A DNA stretch of 64,000 bases from Stromatinia cepivora (GCA_014898415.1 RCTD01000015.1:620001-684000); one strand, 5' to 3'. Numbered from the stretch's first letter, positions 25,274-37,274 are shown. A program made the numbers and translations. The notes: generated by a model not told the origin, from the letters alone.

Positions 25274-25582
25274 TGTCACGGAAAGCCCCGCAATCCCCTG
25301 TATCTTATGAAGGATCAAAGCGTATGCTTTCCAATCGGAATGAAGGATCTACTAGCCCTTACCAATCCACCAATTGATAAGGTGATCCTGATATACTAAT
25401 AAACAAAGATCTAGCCTAATTAAGGTGTATATCGGCTAGATAATTACTCATTTGTTCTATATATACAGCTCTTGATTCATATAATCAAGGGCAAGTCATT
25501 CAATTCTTTTACTCTACCAATCACGTGTACCACCTATTCAACGATCCCTGAAAGTGCTGTGTAATCATACTATCCCGTGATA
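25274..25582 (+). mobile_element. solo LTR of family C inside the C1 protease region
   Basis: 309 bp, flanked by ATATC on both sides (25269-25273, 25583-25587). It splits the C1 protease frame just after the active-site region. It retains more C/G than neighbouring sequence (CCCCGCAATCCCCTG), suggesting later insertion than C1. Confidence 0.93.
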
Positions 25583-27419
25583 ATATCTTTATTGGATGAT
25601 TATCGATATCGATTATCCGATCTTAATGATTTTATAGAAACAGGTACTTCCAATTTCCGAATCCTAGAATATAGGGTTTGTATTATTAAAGAGATCATCA
25701 AAAAAGAAGGTTACCCTAATAATAATTTGGTTTTGAATGATATAATATTTATCCCTGGTTTTCATATCAATATTATTTTGGAGGCTCGATTGGAAAAAAC
25801 TGGCCTATAATTTTCAGAATATAATTATACTTTTCATAAAGAAGATTATACAAATAGTATAGTAATTGCTTAATACATTTGTACTGAAAATCTTGTATTC
25901 TTAAAATACAAATCATTTTCTATTTATTCGAGTATTCTTTTATCTATTCCCATAAGCAATTTTTCTATAATATATCCAATAATAAACAGAAAAATAAACA
26001 AAGTATTCCATCGTTCTTACAATTCATTTCTTTCAAAAGAAGATATAAATGAAATATAATATAAACGCTTTGGGTATTTGGAAAAGGAAACTTTTAAATA
26101 TTTAATATTTGCAATATAAAACATCAAAATAAAAAATATTATTTATTTCAATTATATCGATTGCACTTGTATTTATATAAAGCAAATTATTTTTCGTATT
26201 CCAAATAATCATTAATCACCTTGATTCTTTTATAAAATCCAATAGAATTTTTTTGATTTCGATAAAAAATATAATAATATATTATGATTTCTATTAATCA
26301 AAGAAATATATTGTAACAAAATCTTTTTATATCTAATCTACTACAAAATATACAACAAAGTATTTATAATCATTTAAAACTTTATAACCTGGGTTCATTG
26401 TAAATACAATCTAATGATTATAATGATCAAATAGAATAATAATATATCTATTATTGAAATTATAAAAGCAATATTATTTAAGAAATGAATCAAATAAGAA
26501 GATATCGAATTCGAGTTATCCCTATTTCATATATATAAATTTAATGAAGGATTAGAATATATAGGATAAAAAATAATTATAAAACAGATAAAAATACGGA
26601 TTATAATAGATTTACCGGACAAATTGTGGATGGAAACAATATAAATTGTTATTTACCTATATAATATAAATCCTTTGAAGGTTAAATCCTTCAAATCGCT
26701 TAATAAGGTATTCGATATATAATTCCGTGATTATCTTTACAAAGATAATCTTTTGTTTGTAAAGAAAATATTTAACGATCTCTATCCTAACTAGAATAGA
26801 ATCTATAAATATAGATATCGAGTTTACCCTTTGAATAAAAACAAAGAAATTGGAATTAATAGAAAATAATATAAAACTAATCCTCGAGTATATATTGAAT
26901 ATTTAATGGATTATATCCCAAACATACTAATCTATTATATATAAATACTCAAACTCGATAGAATTATTATTATTCGAAATGTAATGTTCAATAAGGAATT
27001 CATTTATTATATGGATTCCATCAATTGAATGATTGATATTCATATTACAGAAAAACTTAAACAGTTTGCTAAAGCCCTTGACCTATAAGATTATATCGAA
27101 ATGAATAGAATAATTATTTAAAATAAAAATAATTATAAGGATTTCATTTATCTATCTATTTTTATAGATTGAAAAACTCTTGATTCATTTATTAAATATA
27201 TTTCAGATCTATTATTTATAAACGAATTAATTTTAGAGGTAAATGTAGATCTAAAGGGTAATGATAGGAATAAAGAAATCGATCTAGAATTATTCAATTT
27301 ATTTAATCCTTTAGATAATAAGGATAAAGTATATAATAAAGATATATAAGTATCAATTGATCCTCCCATTGAAAAAACTGGAGAAGCTAATTTTTTCATT
27401 GAAAAACAATTATATTTTA

Positions 27420-29726
27420 TGTTGGATTTTGGATCATACCGTATATCTAAGCATGGGACTATACTATAATGGGATTAGCCTACACATGATTCTACCGAAT
27501 CACACAACCTATATAATAGCTTCTAGCCAGATAACCTTAGAATAATAAGGCTTTTCCATTCATTCAATATGATTTGTTAATAAATTATAAACCCGGATTC
27601 TGCATATCATTGTATAGTTTAGGATTAGTCTTCCAGGGTGAAAGATCAAGTCCTTGATAGATCCAACAAAATAGACGAGCAAGGTTGATATAGCTAAACA
27701 AAAAAGCCTGTTATACTAAATACATTAGTAAAATTGAATCCCAATAATATAATTAGAACGGGGAAGCCTATTATACTAAATATATTGGCAAAGTTGAATC
27801 CCAATAATACAGCTAATACAAAAAAGCCCGTTTTAGAAATTACTTAGATAAAAAATACTATCTTTTTACACCCTTTTTCTAACAATTCGAGAATCAACCG
27901 ATTCCCTTGATATCTCCTTTTCTTTTTCGGAAGCCTTTTTGCTTTATATCGATAACAACAATAAGAAATAAACACTCTGTAAAGCAAAGTAAACCTTTCG
28001 AAATCTTTTCAAAACAAGATTCGAATATTTCTATTCCTCGAATACCTTTGATCCTTATACAATTGATAGGTTCCTTATAGAAAACCTAATAGAAGTATTG
28101 GAGATTATATTTCTAATATAGTTTTTGAGGGAGCTATAAAACCTATACTTGTTTTCATTTTAGATATTTTGAAGGGTTCGTTTTTAAAATCCATTATATC
28201 CTTTTATTCGATTTCAGATAATTATAGATTTACTTCGCTTTTGATCCTACTGAAATAGATTTGTCAATAAAATTTAAGATAATCTTAAATTTTGCTCCTA
28301 ATATAGATTCAGGGTCTACAGAAATTGATTCTTAAACTGGAACCTCTAAAATAATGGATTCGATATCTGAAATACCTTTGAAAGAAGATTCTTGATTTGT
28401 CTTCTGGATATTGTCATCTTCATCTTTATTATATCCTATATTATTTGTATTAAAGAGATATTACTGTTTTTTGTTTTGAAGAATAGTATTTCCGTTTTAA
28501 AGAAATATTTTTTATATTCCTTTTAGGGATTCTCTATTAACATCTAACCTTTTCCCTGACCACCATTCCTTTATATTGTTATTGATATCTTTGATATCTT
28601 CTTATTCTTCTTTTTGTAATTATAATTACTAATTTCGTTATCTTTTGATATATTGCTTATTATGTATTACCTCAATATCATTTTGTTCTTACTCTCAAAT
28701 CAATATTATTTTATTGTATCTTTATATTCAACATTTACAATAATAATTATACTAACGATTATAAAGGAGAAGGAAAATATCCTTGGTAAAAAAACTGGAA
28801 ATGGAATTGAAGGTAATTATAAAAGGAGTCGGAGGTGGAATCAAAAGAGAAGATTATATACCGGAAAATATATAAGGCGATATACTAAAAGGAGTGGATG
28901 ATTATATTAGTAATAGAAAAACATATATCCAAATAAAAAGAGTATTAAACTCTGTTATATAATATATAGAGATCATTAAATACTTAGTTAAGTATAATAT
29001 TAGAGATCGATAGATATTATAGCTTTTTAAAGCCGATAATAGTTTATCAGCTAATATATAAAGATTATTAATATCTAAATAAGTATAATATTAGAGATCG
29101 ATAGATACAATAATTCCCTAGAGCAAGAACTATTAATTAGTAATTTATTAATTATCCTAACTGATAGTTAATTATATTCTTACTATAAAAGGAAGAGTTA
29201 TAGATATAATTCTATAAAATGTATTATCCTATTAGAAAAAGGCATCTGTACTACAATATAGGGTTGAAGGCTTTAACCCAATACAATTAAAGGATTGGGA
29301 GTAGGAGAGATGGATTTCCTTTAATTTTTATTATAAAAAAAAGAGTACTGATTATCCTTTAAAGATTATTATATTATCATAAAGCGATTATTTTATTCGA
29401 ATCTTATTAGATCTTGGATCTTAAAAAATCTAGTAAAGGAATAATCATTCAATACTATTGGTTTTCTATTTTCAGGTTAACATTGCTTAATTCGATTTAA
29501 ACCAATTATAGTATTTATAATTTAATCTTTTTTACTTTTATATATATTACGCTTTTAAAGGAGTATTGGATTTTGGATTATATTGTATATCTAAGTATGG
29601 GACTATATTATAATGGGATTAGCCTGTATATGATTCTACCGAATCACACAACCTGTATAATAACTTCTAGCCAGATAACCTTAGAATAATAAGACTTTTC
29701 CACCCACTCAATATGACTTGTTAACA
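27420..29726 (+). mobile_element. short LTR element D1, no enzyme domains
   Basis: 2307 bp, with 163-bp LTRs (27420-27582 and 29564-29726) and a perfect 5-bp duplication TTTTA (27415-27419, 29727-29731). A primer-site-like ATTATAAACCCGGATTC follows the 5' LTR. A purine tract (AAAGGAG here, GGGGGAG in D2) precedes the 3' LTR, giving plus orientation. The 1981-bp interior has no protease, IN or RT. One modest ORF (28653-28901) is shared with D2. Interior 28170-28430 resembles element A at about 21285-21545 on the same strand, which is antisense to A's pol. This makes D a non-autonomous element, larger than most TRIMs and smaller than most LARDs. Confidence 0.92.
28653..28901 (+). CDS. ORF of element D1 (membrane segment plus basic tail)
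   Basis: 82 codons. A hydrophobic N-terminal half (SNQYYFIVSLYSTFTIIIIL) is followed by a strongly basic tail (NQKRRLYTGKYIRRYTKR). The homologous frame in D2 (41426-41704) is also open and matches along its length with transition-type changes. Whether it was ever translated is unknown; AT-rich RIP products readily look like membrane segments. Confidence 0.25.
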   Translation: MLIMYYLNIILFLLSNQYYFIVSLYSTFTIIIILTIIKEKENILGKKTGNGIEGNYKRSRRWNQKRRLYTGKYIRRYTKRSG

Positions 29727-31945
29727 TTTTATAAATAAAGATATTAATATTACTCAAAAAGATACTTATAATAATAATATAGATCCCGATTTTATCGAAT
29801 ATATTGATATAGGGAATATAGAGTATAAATCTATTAATCGTATTATTAAAGTTCTTTGCAATATATACAAAAGTGATTTAAAGATTGCTTCAATCGATTA
29901 ATCTTAATATTCCAAAAGGAAATATATACATTGAAATAATTAATCAGAATATTCTATAAAGAAAATTTAGTCATTACAAAGATTGCTGTACTCTATATAT
30001 TCATCTGATCGATTTATAAAGGATTCGCGGATTTATAATCTCGAATAAATACCTAAAAAAGTTTATATTATAAGGATTGAAATACCCAGGGTTCAGATTA
30101 ATCCATCTGAATTTCAATTATATGATTATCATTCGAAATCACCTCTCTTCCGAGAGTTATTTAGCTTTTGTATTTTAAAGTAATCAATATATATACAAAG
30201 GCAATTATATATATAACAATACCATTAAAGAAGTAATCCCAATATTGGATCCTATATAGGAATTATCATATCTCAAAAAACAAATTTAATAGAATTACTC
30301 TATTTAAACAACTTTCATTCTACATTCTGATCTGATCAACAAAAAATAAACAATATAAAGGAGTATTCTTAATTTATAACAATTCATAATATAATCATCA
30401 TTGAAATTGAAGCAAAACCATTATTACCTTTTATTTAATTTACAATCAATAAATTACAAACAATATTATTTCTTTGAATTCATATATTTGCAACTCCAAA
30501 ATTACCTCGTTTTTATTATTAATTAGAAGATCATCAAATAAAATATTAGTTCAAATAAGATTACAATTTTAAAATTAATAACCTTAAAGTTAAGAAAACC
30601 TAACATGAAATCGATTCTGGATCAAAACCTTTAAAACCGATCCTCTTTTAATGAGTATTTATATATAAATACAATAATTAAGGTTTAATCATTTATTACT
30701 GTTTACATTTAATAATACGAAAAGATCTCCAAATTAAGAGTATTATTGAAACTATTTATACCACTACATTAGCAGGCCGATTATTCCGAATTGTAATAAC
30801 AATCATTGTTAAATACGATTTCGAAACAAAGTAATATAATATAATCAATATCTTCGTCAATATTCTATACAATTCTTCCGATACTCTAATTGTATACTAT
30901 CTACTTAATAAATACAAAATCCTAAACAAAAATGTTATAATTGATCGAGCTTTGTATAATCTACAAGATTCCTTAACTATATAATTTAGGGATTTCATTC
31001 AAACATTCGAGAAACTAAAATTGGTATAATACAAAAAGGAATTATATTTATATATTAATCCAGAATATATCGTTATAATTCTTTTCTTTATAGACGACGT
31101 TCAGATTATTTATCATAAGAAAAACGAATCAACTATTACAAAGATCATCGAAGGAATCAAAGCTATATATAAATTATAAGACCTGGAAAATATTAAATAA
31201 TTTCTAAATATACATATACTCTATAATCAATCCAAAAAAAAGTTATGATTAGTTTATAATATATATATTAAAAAAATTATTAAGAAATTCAAAGCAATAA
31301 ACAGGATAACAAGTATATCGCTCCTGATAATAATATTTCGGAAAAATCAGGATTAAGTTTCTGTATATATTATAAAAATGTATCAAAAGAAAATAGACTC
31401 AATATTATATATTGTAATCACTATAAGAATGGATATATTATTTGCTATTTCACAATTAAGCCATTATTTAATCAACCCATTAAGCGATTATATGAAAACT
31501 GTTAATCATTATTTATAATATTTATAGAATACAAAATATCTCGTGATTCAATATAACGATGATCAAATATTACAATTTCTTGTCTTCTTAGACACTTCTT
31601 TTATAAATAATCCAAATATTCATTGATCATTTCAAAGATACATTATATCCTTTTTCAATAGTTTAATCATATAGAAAATATTCAAGTAAAATATTATGAT
31701 TATTTCGATTATTGAAATAAAGCTTCTCGGAATCGAACATATATTAAAAGAAACCATATCAATCTTATATTTCTTAAAAAAGATCGATCTAATAATGAAA
31801 AAGTCTATAATAATCTTTTGCGATAATCAATAAGCGATTAGATTGATGGTTAATAAGAATGAACGGATTATTACAAAACTATATTATATTGATATCCAAA
31901 ATATATAGTTATATTAAGAATATTCAAAAGGAATTTTTATATAAT

Positions 31946-33090
31946 TTATTTATCAACCACCGATATGACTGTTGATGGGCTCACCAAGAACCTTACAAGA
32001 CAAAAGTTCGAACATTTCCGATCCCTCTTCAATCTATAAGATATGAGTAACAGAATCATAAAGCTTAAATAATGACGATCATAAAGCTTAAGTAACGATA
32101 ATCTGGAGCTCATATTTTTTCCTTTTGGTGTGGATAAAATGAGTCCTATTTGGTATCCCAGATTATTATATTTTTCTATAATGCATTTCAATTCGTATAC
32201 TCTATATTCATCGGGAAACAAAGAACAATCAAGGTCGATTACTTCTCCATTCTTCACTTTCCTATCCTCGAAGAAGAATAAACTTCTTTCTAAATTCAAT
32301 AATTTAAAGTTCAAATAAAAAAGCCTCTAAATTATCCGCAATAATCAAGGAATAAAGAACAACCAGAATTATTGATATTATTAGTACTATAGGAGCCAAA
32401 GGACTATCCCTCCTTTCCCTTTTCTTTGGATATATTATTTGCTCTTTTCTTTTCTTTTTCTTTATTACTCTTTCTCTTTCATCTTTATTATTACTCTCCA
32501 AAATCATAACATACTTTTTCTGTTTAATTTTTCGAAGATTCCGATAAATAATATAGCAAAAAAAAAAGGAACAATGATATATTGGTGAAAGAACAACTTT
32601 TCTTTTCTTCTTGATCTTTAGTATCATTTTTATTACAATTCTATATCCCTATTTGGATTATATAATTAATAATCAGTATATTATAAAAGTAGAGGGTAAA
32701 CGAAAAACTTATTTTCGAATTTTGTTGATAAATAGCGATATAATAATCTATTAAAAGATAAAGGAAAGCCGGTAAGGGAGTATATAAATAAGTATCACAA
32801 TTCCAATATTAACGATTATTCGATTTAAAAGAATCAATAAAATATTCGTTATAGAAATTATATCTTTTAACAATTAACGATTTCATATATCGAATATATA
32901 AATAATTATTCCTTTCTTTATAACTCCCCTTATCTTTTATTTTGATTAAAAAACCAGCAACTTTTGATAATCTTTTTTCTCTTTTTTCTTTATTTGATTT
33001 ATTATCCAAAAAATCCAATATCGAAAGATCGAATAAATTATCATCATCAGATAAAGAAATATTCCCTCTTTTCTTTCCTTTATCAAACAA
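31946..33090 (-). CDS. antisense extra ORF region of element C1
   Basis: Three minus-strand frames (33090-32809, 32627-32304, 32314-31946) lie between C1 RNase H and the 3' LTR, opposite to pol. In reading order they show a charged N-terminus (SNKEKREKRLSKVAGFLI), a Lys/Arg-rich stretch, a hydrophobic helix (APIVLIISIILVVLYSLIIA) and a charged, helical C-terminal segment (FPDEYRVYELKCIIEKYNN). The last 120 bases or so overlap RNase H in antisense. The equivalent region in C2 (38077-39230) has matching frames, one of them 188 codons long. No known copia protein matches. The pieces are not in one frame here, so the ancestral protein is uncertain. Confidence 0.4.
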
Positions 33091-33940
33091 TTTTTATCTC
33101 GATAATTACAAATATAAAATTAATAAAACCTTTTAATCATATAATAGAATTCAAGAATAAAATCTACCTTTAAATTACTATTTGAACCTATAACTGACAA
33201 TTAATTATAACAAACAGCAATTCTTTTGATAAAAAAGAGCGGTTTCTGAAATAAATGATTATATATTATTCTAAAAACAGATTTAATTAAATTATATTTC
33301 CAAAGATCGATATTTTGGTTCATTATTTATATTAAACTCATTAATTCTTTTTACTCGATTTATTAATCTTTCGAAGAAGTATTGGAATCTTTTCTTATAT
33401 TCGATTCTTTCAAAGCTTTTTTCTCAGCTGTTGTTTACCTAATACGATTGAGATTCGCTTATTTAGCTTTCTTAAACCCCAAAATCTTAAATATAATAAT
33501 AATCAATAAAAGCTTAATTAAAACAAAAACGAAAATACAAAGAAGGGATCTATATACTTTTAAAAATTCATTTATTTTATTTCGCTATTGTGATTAATAT
33601 GCTATAATCTAACAATTATATATATTCTCAATTGCTATACTACAAGATCGATCATTCATCTGTATTCTCCCAACAGAAAACTTTCTTTTTATTGTTCAAA
33701 ATCTTGATTTTGAAGAATATCATAGGTAATAAACTAAAGACCAAAAGAAGTTTGTGATTTATATATATTCAAATTCTTTTCTATTCTAAAGATACCAAAA
33801 TCATTTCAGGTTTATATATTACATCAATCCTTGGTTAACATCTATCTATAATCGCCTTATATATTTATTTACAAATCATATAAATTGCCACTTTCTATAC
33901 CTTTCCATTTGTTTCAGATTGCCTTCCGATCTAGAGGGTA

Positions 33941-34249
33941 TATTATAAAAAATCTTGCAATCCCTTATATTTTATAAAGAATCAAAATGTATATTTTTCA
34001 ATCGGAATGAAGAATCTATTAGCCTTTATCAATCCATCAATTGATAAAGTGATCCTAATATATTAATAAACAAAGATCTAGTTTAATTAAAATATATATC
34101 TATTAGATAACCATTCATTTGTTCTATATATACAGCTTTTGATTCATATAATCAAAGGCAAATCATTCAATTCTTTTATTCTACCAATCATATATACCAC
34201 CTATTCAACGATCCCTGAAAGTGCTGTGTAATCATACTATCCCGTGATA
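33941..34249 (+). repeat. 3' LTR of C1
   Basis: 309 bp, heavily RIP-changed at its start (TATTATAAAAAATC where TGTCACGGAAAGCC is ancestral) but with an intact CCGTGATA end. The length is exactly that of the other C LTRs. Confidence 0.9.
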
Positions 34250-34254
34250 ATTAA

Positions 34255-35300
34255 ATATGAGTAATCTTGTATATAATGACTTTCCTTTTGATATAGATTA
34301 CAAGTATTATTTGGGGTTTCGAAATCTGATTCTTGATGTTGAAAAGTATATCTAAATCCTTTTGCAATTTGTATTCGTTTTGATTTATTTTTAAGATAAA
34401 GTTCTTTAACCTGTAAATACTTGATTTTATCGTTAATATTAAGGTTGATTTGGATATTCAATATATTCATTACTTTTTGATAATCGATTAAAAGATTATA
34501 TATTAAAATCAAGAATAAAATAATATCTTGATATATTGATCGATAGTTTTCATCTATAATTCTTAATTTCCTTTTATACTTTTTCAATTTGTTCCAAGTT
34601 TCAATAATGATTATATCGAAATAGATATCGAATTGAAATTTAAAGTTCTGGATCATTGTTATATATATATTAATTGTAATTGTATTGATTCTGGTATATT
34701 TCGATTTAAGATATCTTCAAAGTATATATACTATTGAATATTTGTTGATAAAGACTTCATCATTATTATTGAATATTATATAAATATATAATAATATATT
34801 CGTTTCGTTCTTTAAGTATTCCGATTTCAATTCGATATTGTAATATACACAATTATTGATCTCATAAGCAGATACTATATTAGGTCCTATAATCTATATA
34901 TATTCGTTTAATATTTGATCAATTATATAAAACTATCTTTTTCTTTTCAATTATATCTTCGTTTATCTGAATCATCGTTTATAATTATTTTAATCGAACT
35001 TCGAAAGATTGTTTGATTTCGATATTATAAAGATTTCTTATTATTTGATAAATATTGAAAATAGTCTTCAGATTTTTAAAACAGTTTTAAAAAATATATA
35101 ACAAATAGATTCAGAATAATAAAGAAATGTAAAAATAAAACAATAAGAAAATTCATAAAATTGTATTGTAATATATTTTCTTGTAACTATATGAACTTGC
35201 TTTTCGCTTCTGCTATAATTCTGTATTAGCATTGTATAAACTACTTTCCATTCTGGTCTGTAATATTGTGAATTATAAACTGTATTATTATATTTCAACT
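34255..35300 (-). pseudogene. element A gag remnant with degraded zinc knuckle
   Basis: Two minus-strand frames (35298-35068 and 34656-34255) lie between the 5' LTR and the C1 insertion. Near the end, the sequence C-N-L-Y-x3-S-H-x4-Y occupies the place of a CCHC knuckle (C-x2-C-x3-G-H-x4-C): two Cys have become Tyr and one Gly has become Ser, all G-to-A changes. C1 interrupts the element a few codons after this motif. gag normally forms the particle and binds RNA; this copy cannot. Confidence 0.75.
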
Positions 35301-35423
35301 TTATTTCAATAATACTATATGAAAACTCTGATTTTCATTCTATTTCATCCTTACTAACTATACTAATCCTTTTTCGATTTGCTTTGCTTTCTAATCACTA
35401 CTATGTAATTGGATCTCATAACC

Positions 35424-35589
35424 TATTAACTTTTGGTACAGGAAGTAATAGTATTGTTGATTATATAGATTGAACTAAGGATCTATAATTCTAATAGGAG
35501 TAGAATTGAGGTTATCCCCAAATATGGTCTGTGCACCATTGTGATCACGTGACCTCAATTCTAATCCTATGATGGCCTCATTTCCAACA
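35424..35589 (-). repeat. 5' LTR of element A
   Basis: 166 bp. On the minus strand it starts TGTTGGAAATGAGG and ends CCAAAAGTTAATA (TTAACA before RIP). Less AT-shifted than its partner at 19232-19397. Confidence 0.9.
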
Positions 35590-35893
35590 TAAAATTTATT
35601 TTAATATCATATAAATTAATATAAATTGAAAAAAATCGATTTTTGAAAGATAATCAATGATTATATAATATTATTTTCGAAAGACTTTTATTCAAATATA
35701 TTATACAATATTTAAAATAAACTTTTCAAAAAGAAATTTAATATCTTGATTTTTTGATTTTTAATCAAATTTTTAAAAAAATCTTGATTTCTTTTATAAA
35801 ATATTTTATTAAAAAAAGAAATAATAATAAAAATAAATTTTTTAAATTTTATATTATTCTTTTATATAATAAAAATATCACGGGATAGTATGA

Positions 35894-36599
35894 CTATAGT
35901 GTTACGAACCTCAACTACGAAACTAGGGCTAGCCGAAAGCGGGCCGAATTGTACGCTAGTTTGAAGAGTTTTCACCTATATAGAGGGGGATTCTTCAATA
36001 CCATTAGAGAAAGTAATGAAAAGTTTTGATTCAAAACCCGAATTTATTGTTATTCGAATATTAACCGATTCTTTGTTATGATTCTCACAATTCTTTTTAT
36101 TCACCCTTGAAAGCAACTCATCGATTAATTTTGGGAATAACCTCATTTTTTTGATTCATAAAAACCTTCGAAATTTACCTCCAAAATACATACAAATTGG
36201 GCCTAGAAATAAACCTTCGAAAACCCTTCGAAAATTACCTTCAAAATATATACGAATTTGGCCTCGAAACGAGCCTTCGAAAACCCTTCGAAATTTACCC
36301 TCAAAACATATACGAATTTGACCTCAAAACGAATCTTCGAAAACCCTTCGAAAATTATCTTCAAAATATATACGAATTTGGCTTCGAAACGAGCCTTCGA
36401 AAACCCTTCGGAATATTGTCGAAAACCTACCAAAAATACTACGAAAAACCTTCGAATCAAGAAAACCAGAAAAAGGAATTGAAAAGATTTATTCGAAAGA
36501 TATGAATATAATATACGAATCGAACCCTATTCTATTTTATGAAATTCGAAAGCGAATCCTTAAATCATACAAATCATTCAAACAAAAGGACGAAAAAAC
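35894..36599. mobile_element. insert E with 22-bp flanking duplication
   Basis: About 700 bp of clearly less AT-rich DNA (ACTAGGGCTAGCCGAAAGCG) between two copies of a 22-bp sequence (35872-35893 and 36600-36621; one transition difference), which is the outer end of the C2 LTR plus four flanking A's. It begins near TGTTACGAACC, a start typical of fungal gypsy LTRs, and ends in an A-rich run, GACGAAAAAACA. The long duplication and A-rich end suggest target-primed (LINE/SINE-like) insertion. The TGTTACG..AACA ends suggest a gypsy LTR. I cannot decide between these. It contains a 60-bp minisatellite. Confidence 0.6.
36164..36420 (+). repeat. 60-bp tandem repeat in insert E
   Basis: About four units of 60 bp with TTCGAAAACCCTTCGAAA and TATACGAATTTG blocks (unit starts near 36213, 36273, 36333 and 36393; a partial unit before). 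60 is divisible by 3, so both strands show artificial open frames here. Confidence 0.9.
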
Positions 36600-36603
36600 A
36601 AAA

Positions 36604-36912
36604 TATCACGGGATAGTATAATTACACAGCACTTTCAGGGATCGGGGAATAGGTAGTACACGTGATTGGTAGAGTAAAAGAATTGAATGACTTGCCCTTA
36701 ATTATATGAATCAAAAGCTATATATATAAAACAAATGAATGATTATTTAACCGATATATATCTTAATTAAACTAAATCTTTGTTTATTAGTATATCAGGA
36801 TCATCTTATTAATTAATGGATTGATAAGGACTAATAAATCCTTCATTCTGATTAGAAAGTATATACTTTGATCCTTTATAAGATACAGGGGATTGCAGGG
36901 CTTTCCGTAATA
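36604..36912 (-). repeat. 3' LTR of C2
   Basis: 309 bp, TATCACGG to CCGTAATA on the plus strand. Adjoins the purine tract at 36913-36925. Confidence 0.9.
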
Positions 36913-36965
36913 CACCCCCTAGATCGGAAAGCAATCTGAAATGAATAGAAAGATATAGAAAATAA

Positions 36966-37274
36966 TGTCACGGAAAGCCCCGCAATCCCCTGTATCTTAT
37001 GAAGGATCAAAGCGTATACTTTTCAATCGGAATGAAGGATCTACTAGCCCTTACCAATCCATTAATTGATAAAGTGATCCTGATATACTAATAAACAAAG
37101 ATCTAGTTTAATTAAGGTGTATATCGGTTAGATAACCATTTATTTGTTCTATATATATAGTTTTTGATTCATATAATCAAGGGCAAATCATTCAATTCTT
37201 TTACTCTATCAATCATGTATACCACCTATTCAACGATCCCTGAAAGTGCTGTGTAATCATACTATTCCGTGATA
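36966..37274 (+). mobile_element. solo LTR of family C inserted in C2 near its 3' end
   Basis: 309 bp, orientation opposite to the host element, perfect 5-bp duplication AATAA (36961-36965, 37275-37279). C2 interior continues on either side and matches C1 33850-33940. Confidence 0.93.

Larger units (their letters stand above)
24690..32060 (+). pseudogene. element C1 gag-pol remnant
   Basis: Plus-strand fragments in copia order. A gag-like segment (24693-24896) comes first. The protease active-site region LLDNCN (about 25225-25265) is split by the solo LTR and resumes at 25588 (NNLVLNDIIFIPGFHINII). A Cys-x2-Cys pre-integrase segment lies near 26165, and the integrase C-terminal motif (KLDRIIIIRNVMFNKEF) at about 26950-27010. 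D1 interrupts at 27420. Reverse transcriptase then runs about 29880-31300, with FFIDD at about 31085 (YVDD), and RNase H about 31740-32050, with CDNQ-type and TVDGLTKNL motifs. Multiple stops. The RNase H end is the best-preserved part. Confidence 0.82.
23375..34249 (+). mobile_element. LTR retrotransposon C1 (copia type, plus strand), nested in element A
   Basis: Two 309-bp LTRs (23375-23683 and 33941-34249) in direct orientation, flanked by the 5-bp duplication ATTAA (23370-23374, 34250-34254). It contains a solo C-LTR (25274-25582) and element D1 (27420-29726). Without these and their TSD copies it is about 8.25 kb, long for a copia element. A primer-site-like ATTATGAGCCCGAT follows the 5' LTR, and a purine-rich tract (GATCTAGAGGGTA; GGGGGTG in C2) precedes the 3' LTR. 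Order on the plus strand: gag, protease, integrase, RT, RNase H. About 1.9 kb beyond RNase H holds an antisense ORF region. Confidence 0.93.
19232..35589 (-). mobile_element. copia-type LTR retrotransposon A (minus strand), interrupted by element C1
   Basis: Bounded by two 166-bp LTRs in the same orientation and by the 5-bp duplication TAAAA (19227-19231, 35590-35594). Subtracting nested C1 and its TSD copy leaves about 5.48 kb, the normal size of a Ty1/copia element. On the minus strand the order is 5' LTR (35424-35589), a primer-binding-site-like GGTTATGAGATCC directly after it, gag with a degraded zinc knuckle (34255-35300), [C1 insertion], integrase (22286-22561), RT (about 20300-21200), RNase H (19430-19666) and 3' LTR. 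The order gag-IN-RT-RH defines the copia type. Many stops; inactive. Confidence 0.93.

Noticed and set aside
28930..29130. Possible separate tandem repeat (AAGTATAATATTAGAGATCG twice)
   Set aside because: It is an internal duplication present in D1 and also in D2, so it is part of the D element and not a separate feature.
36197..36505. 102-codon plus-strand ORF with repeating ETSLRKPFENYLQNIYEF-like units
   Set aside because: It and the overlapping frames on both strands are made by the 60-bp tandem repeat in insert E; the period is divisible by 3 and no start context or domain supports coding.
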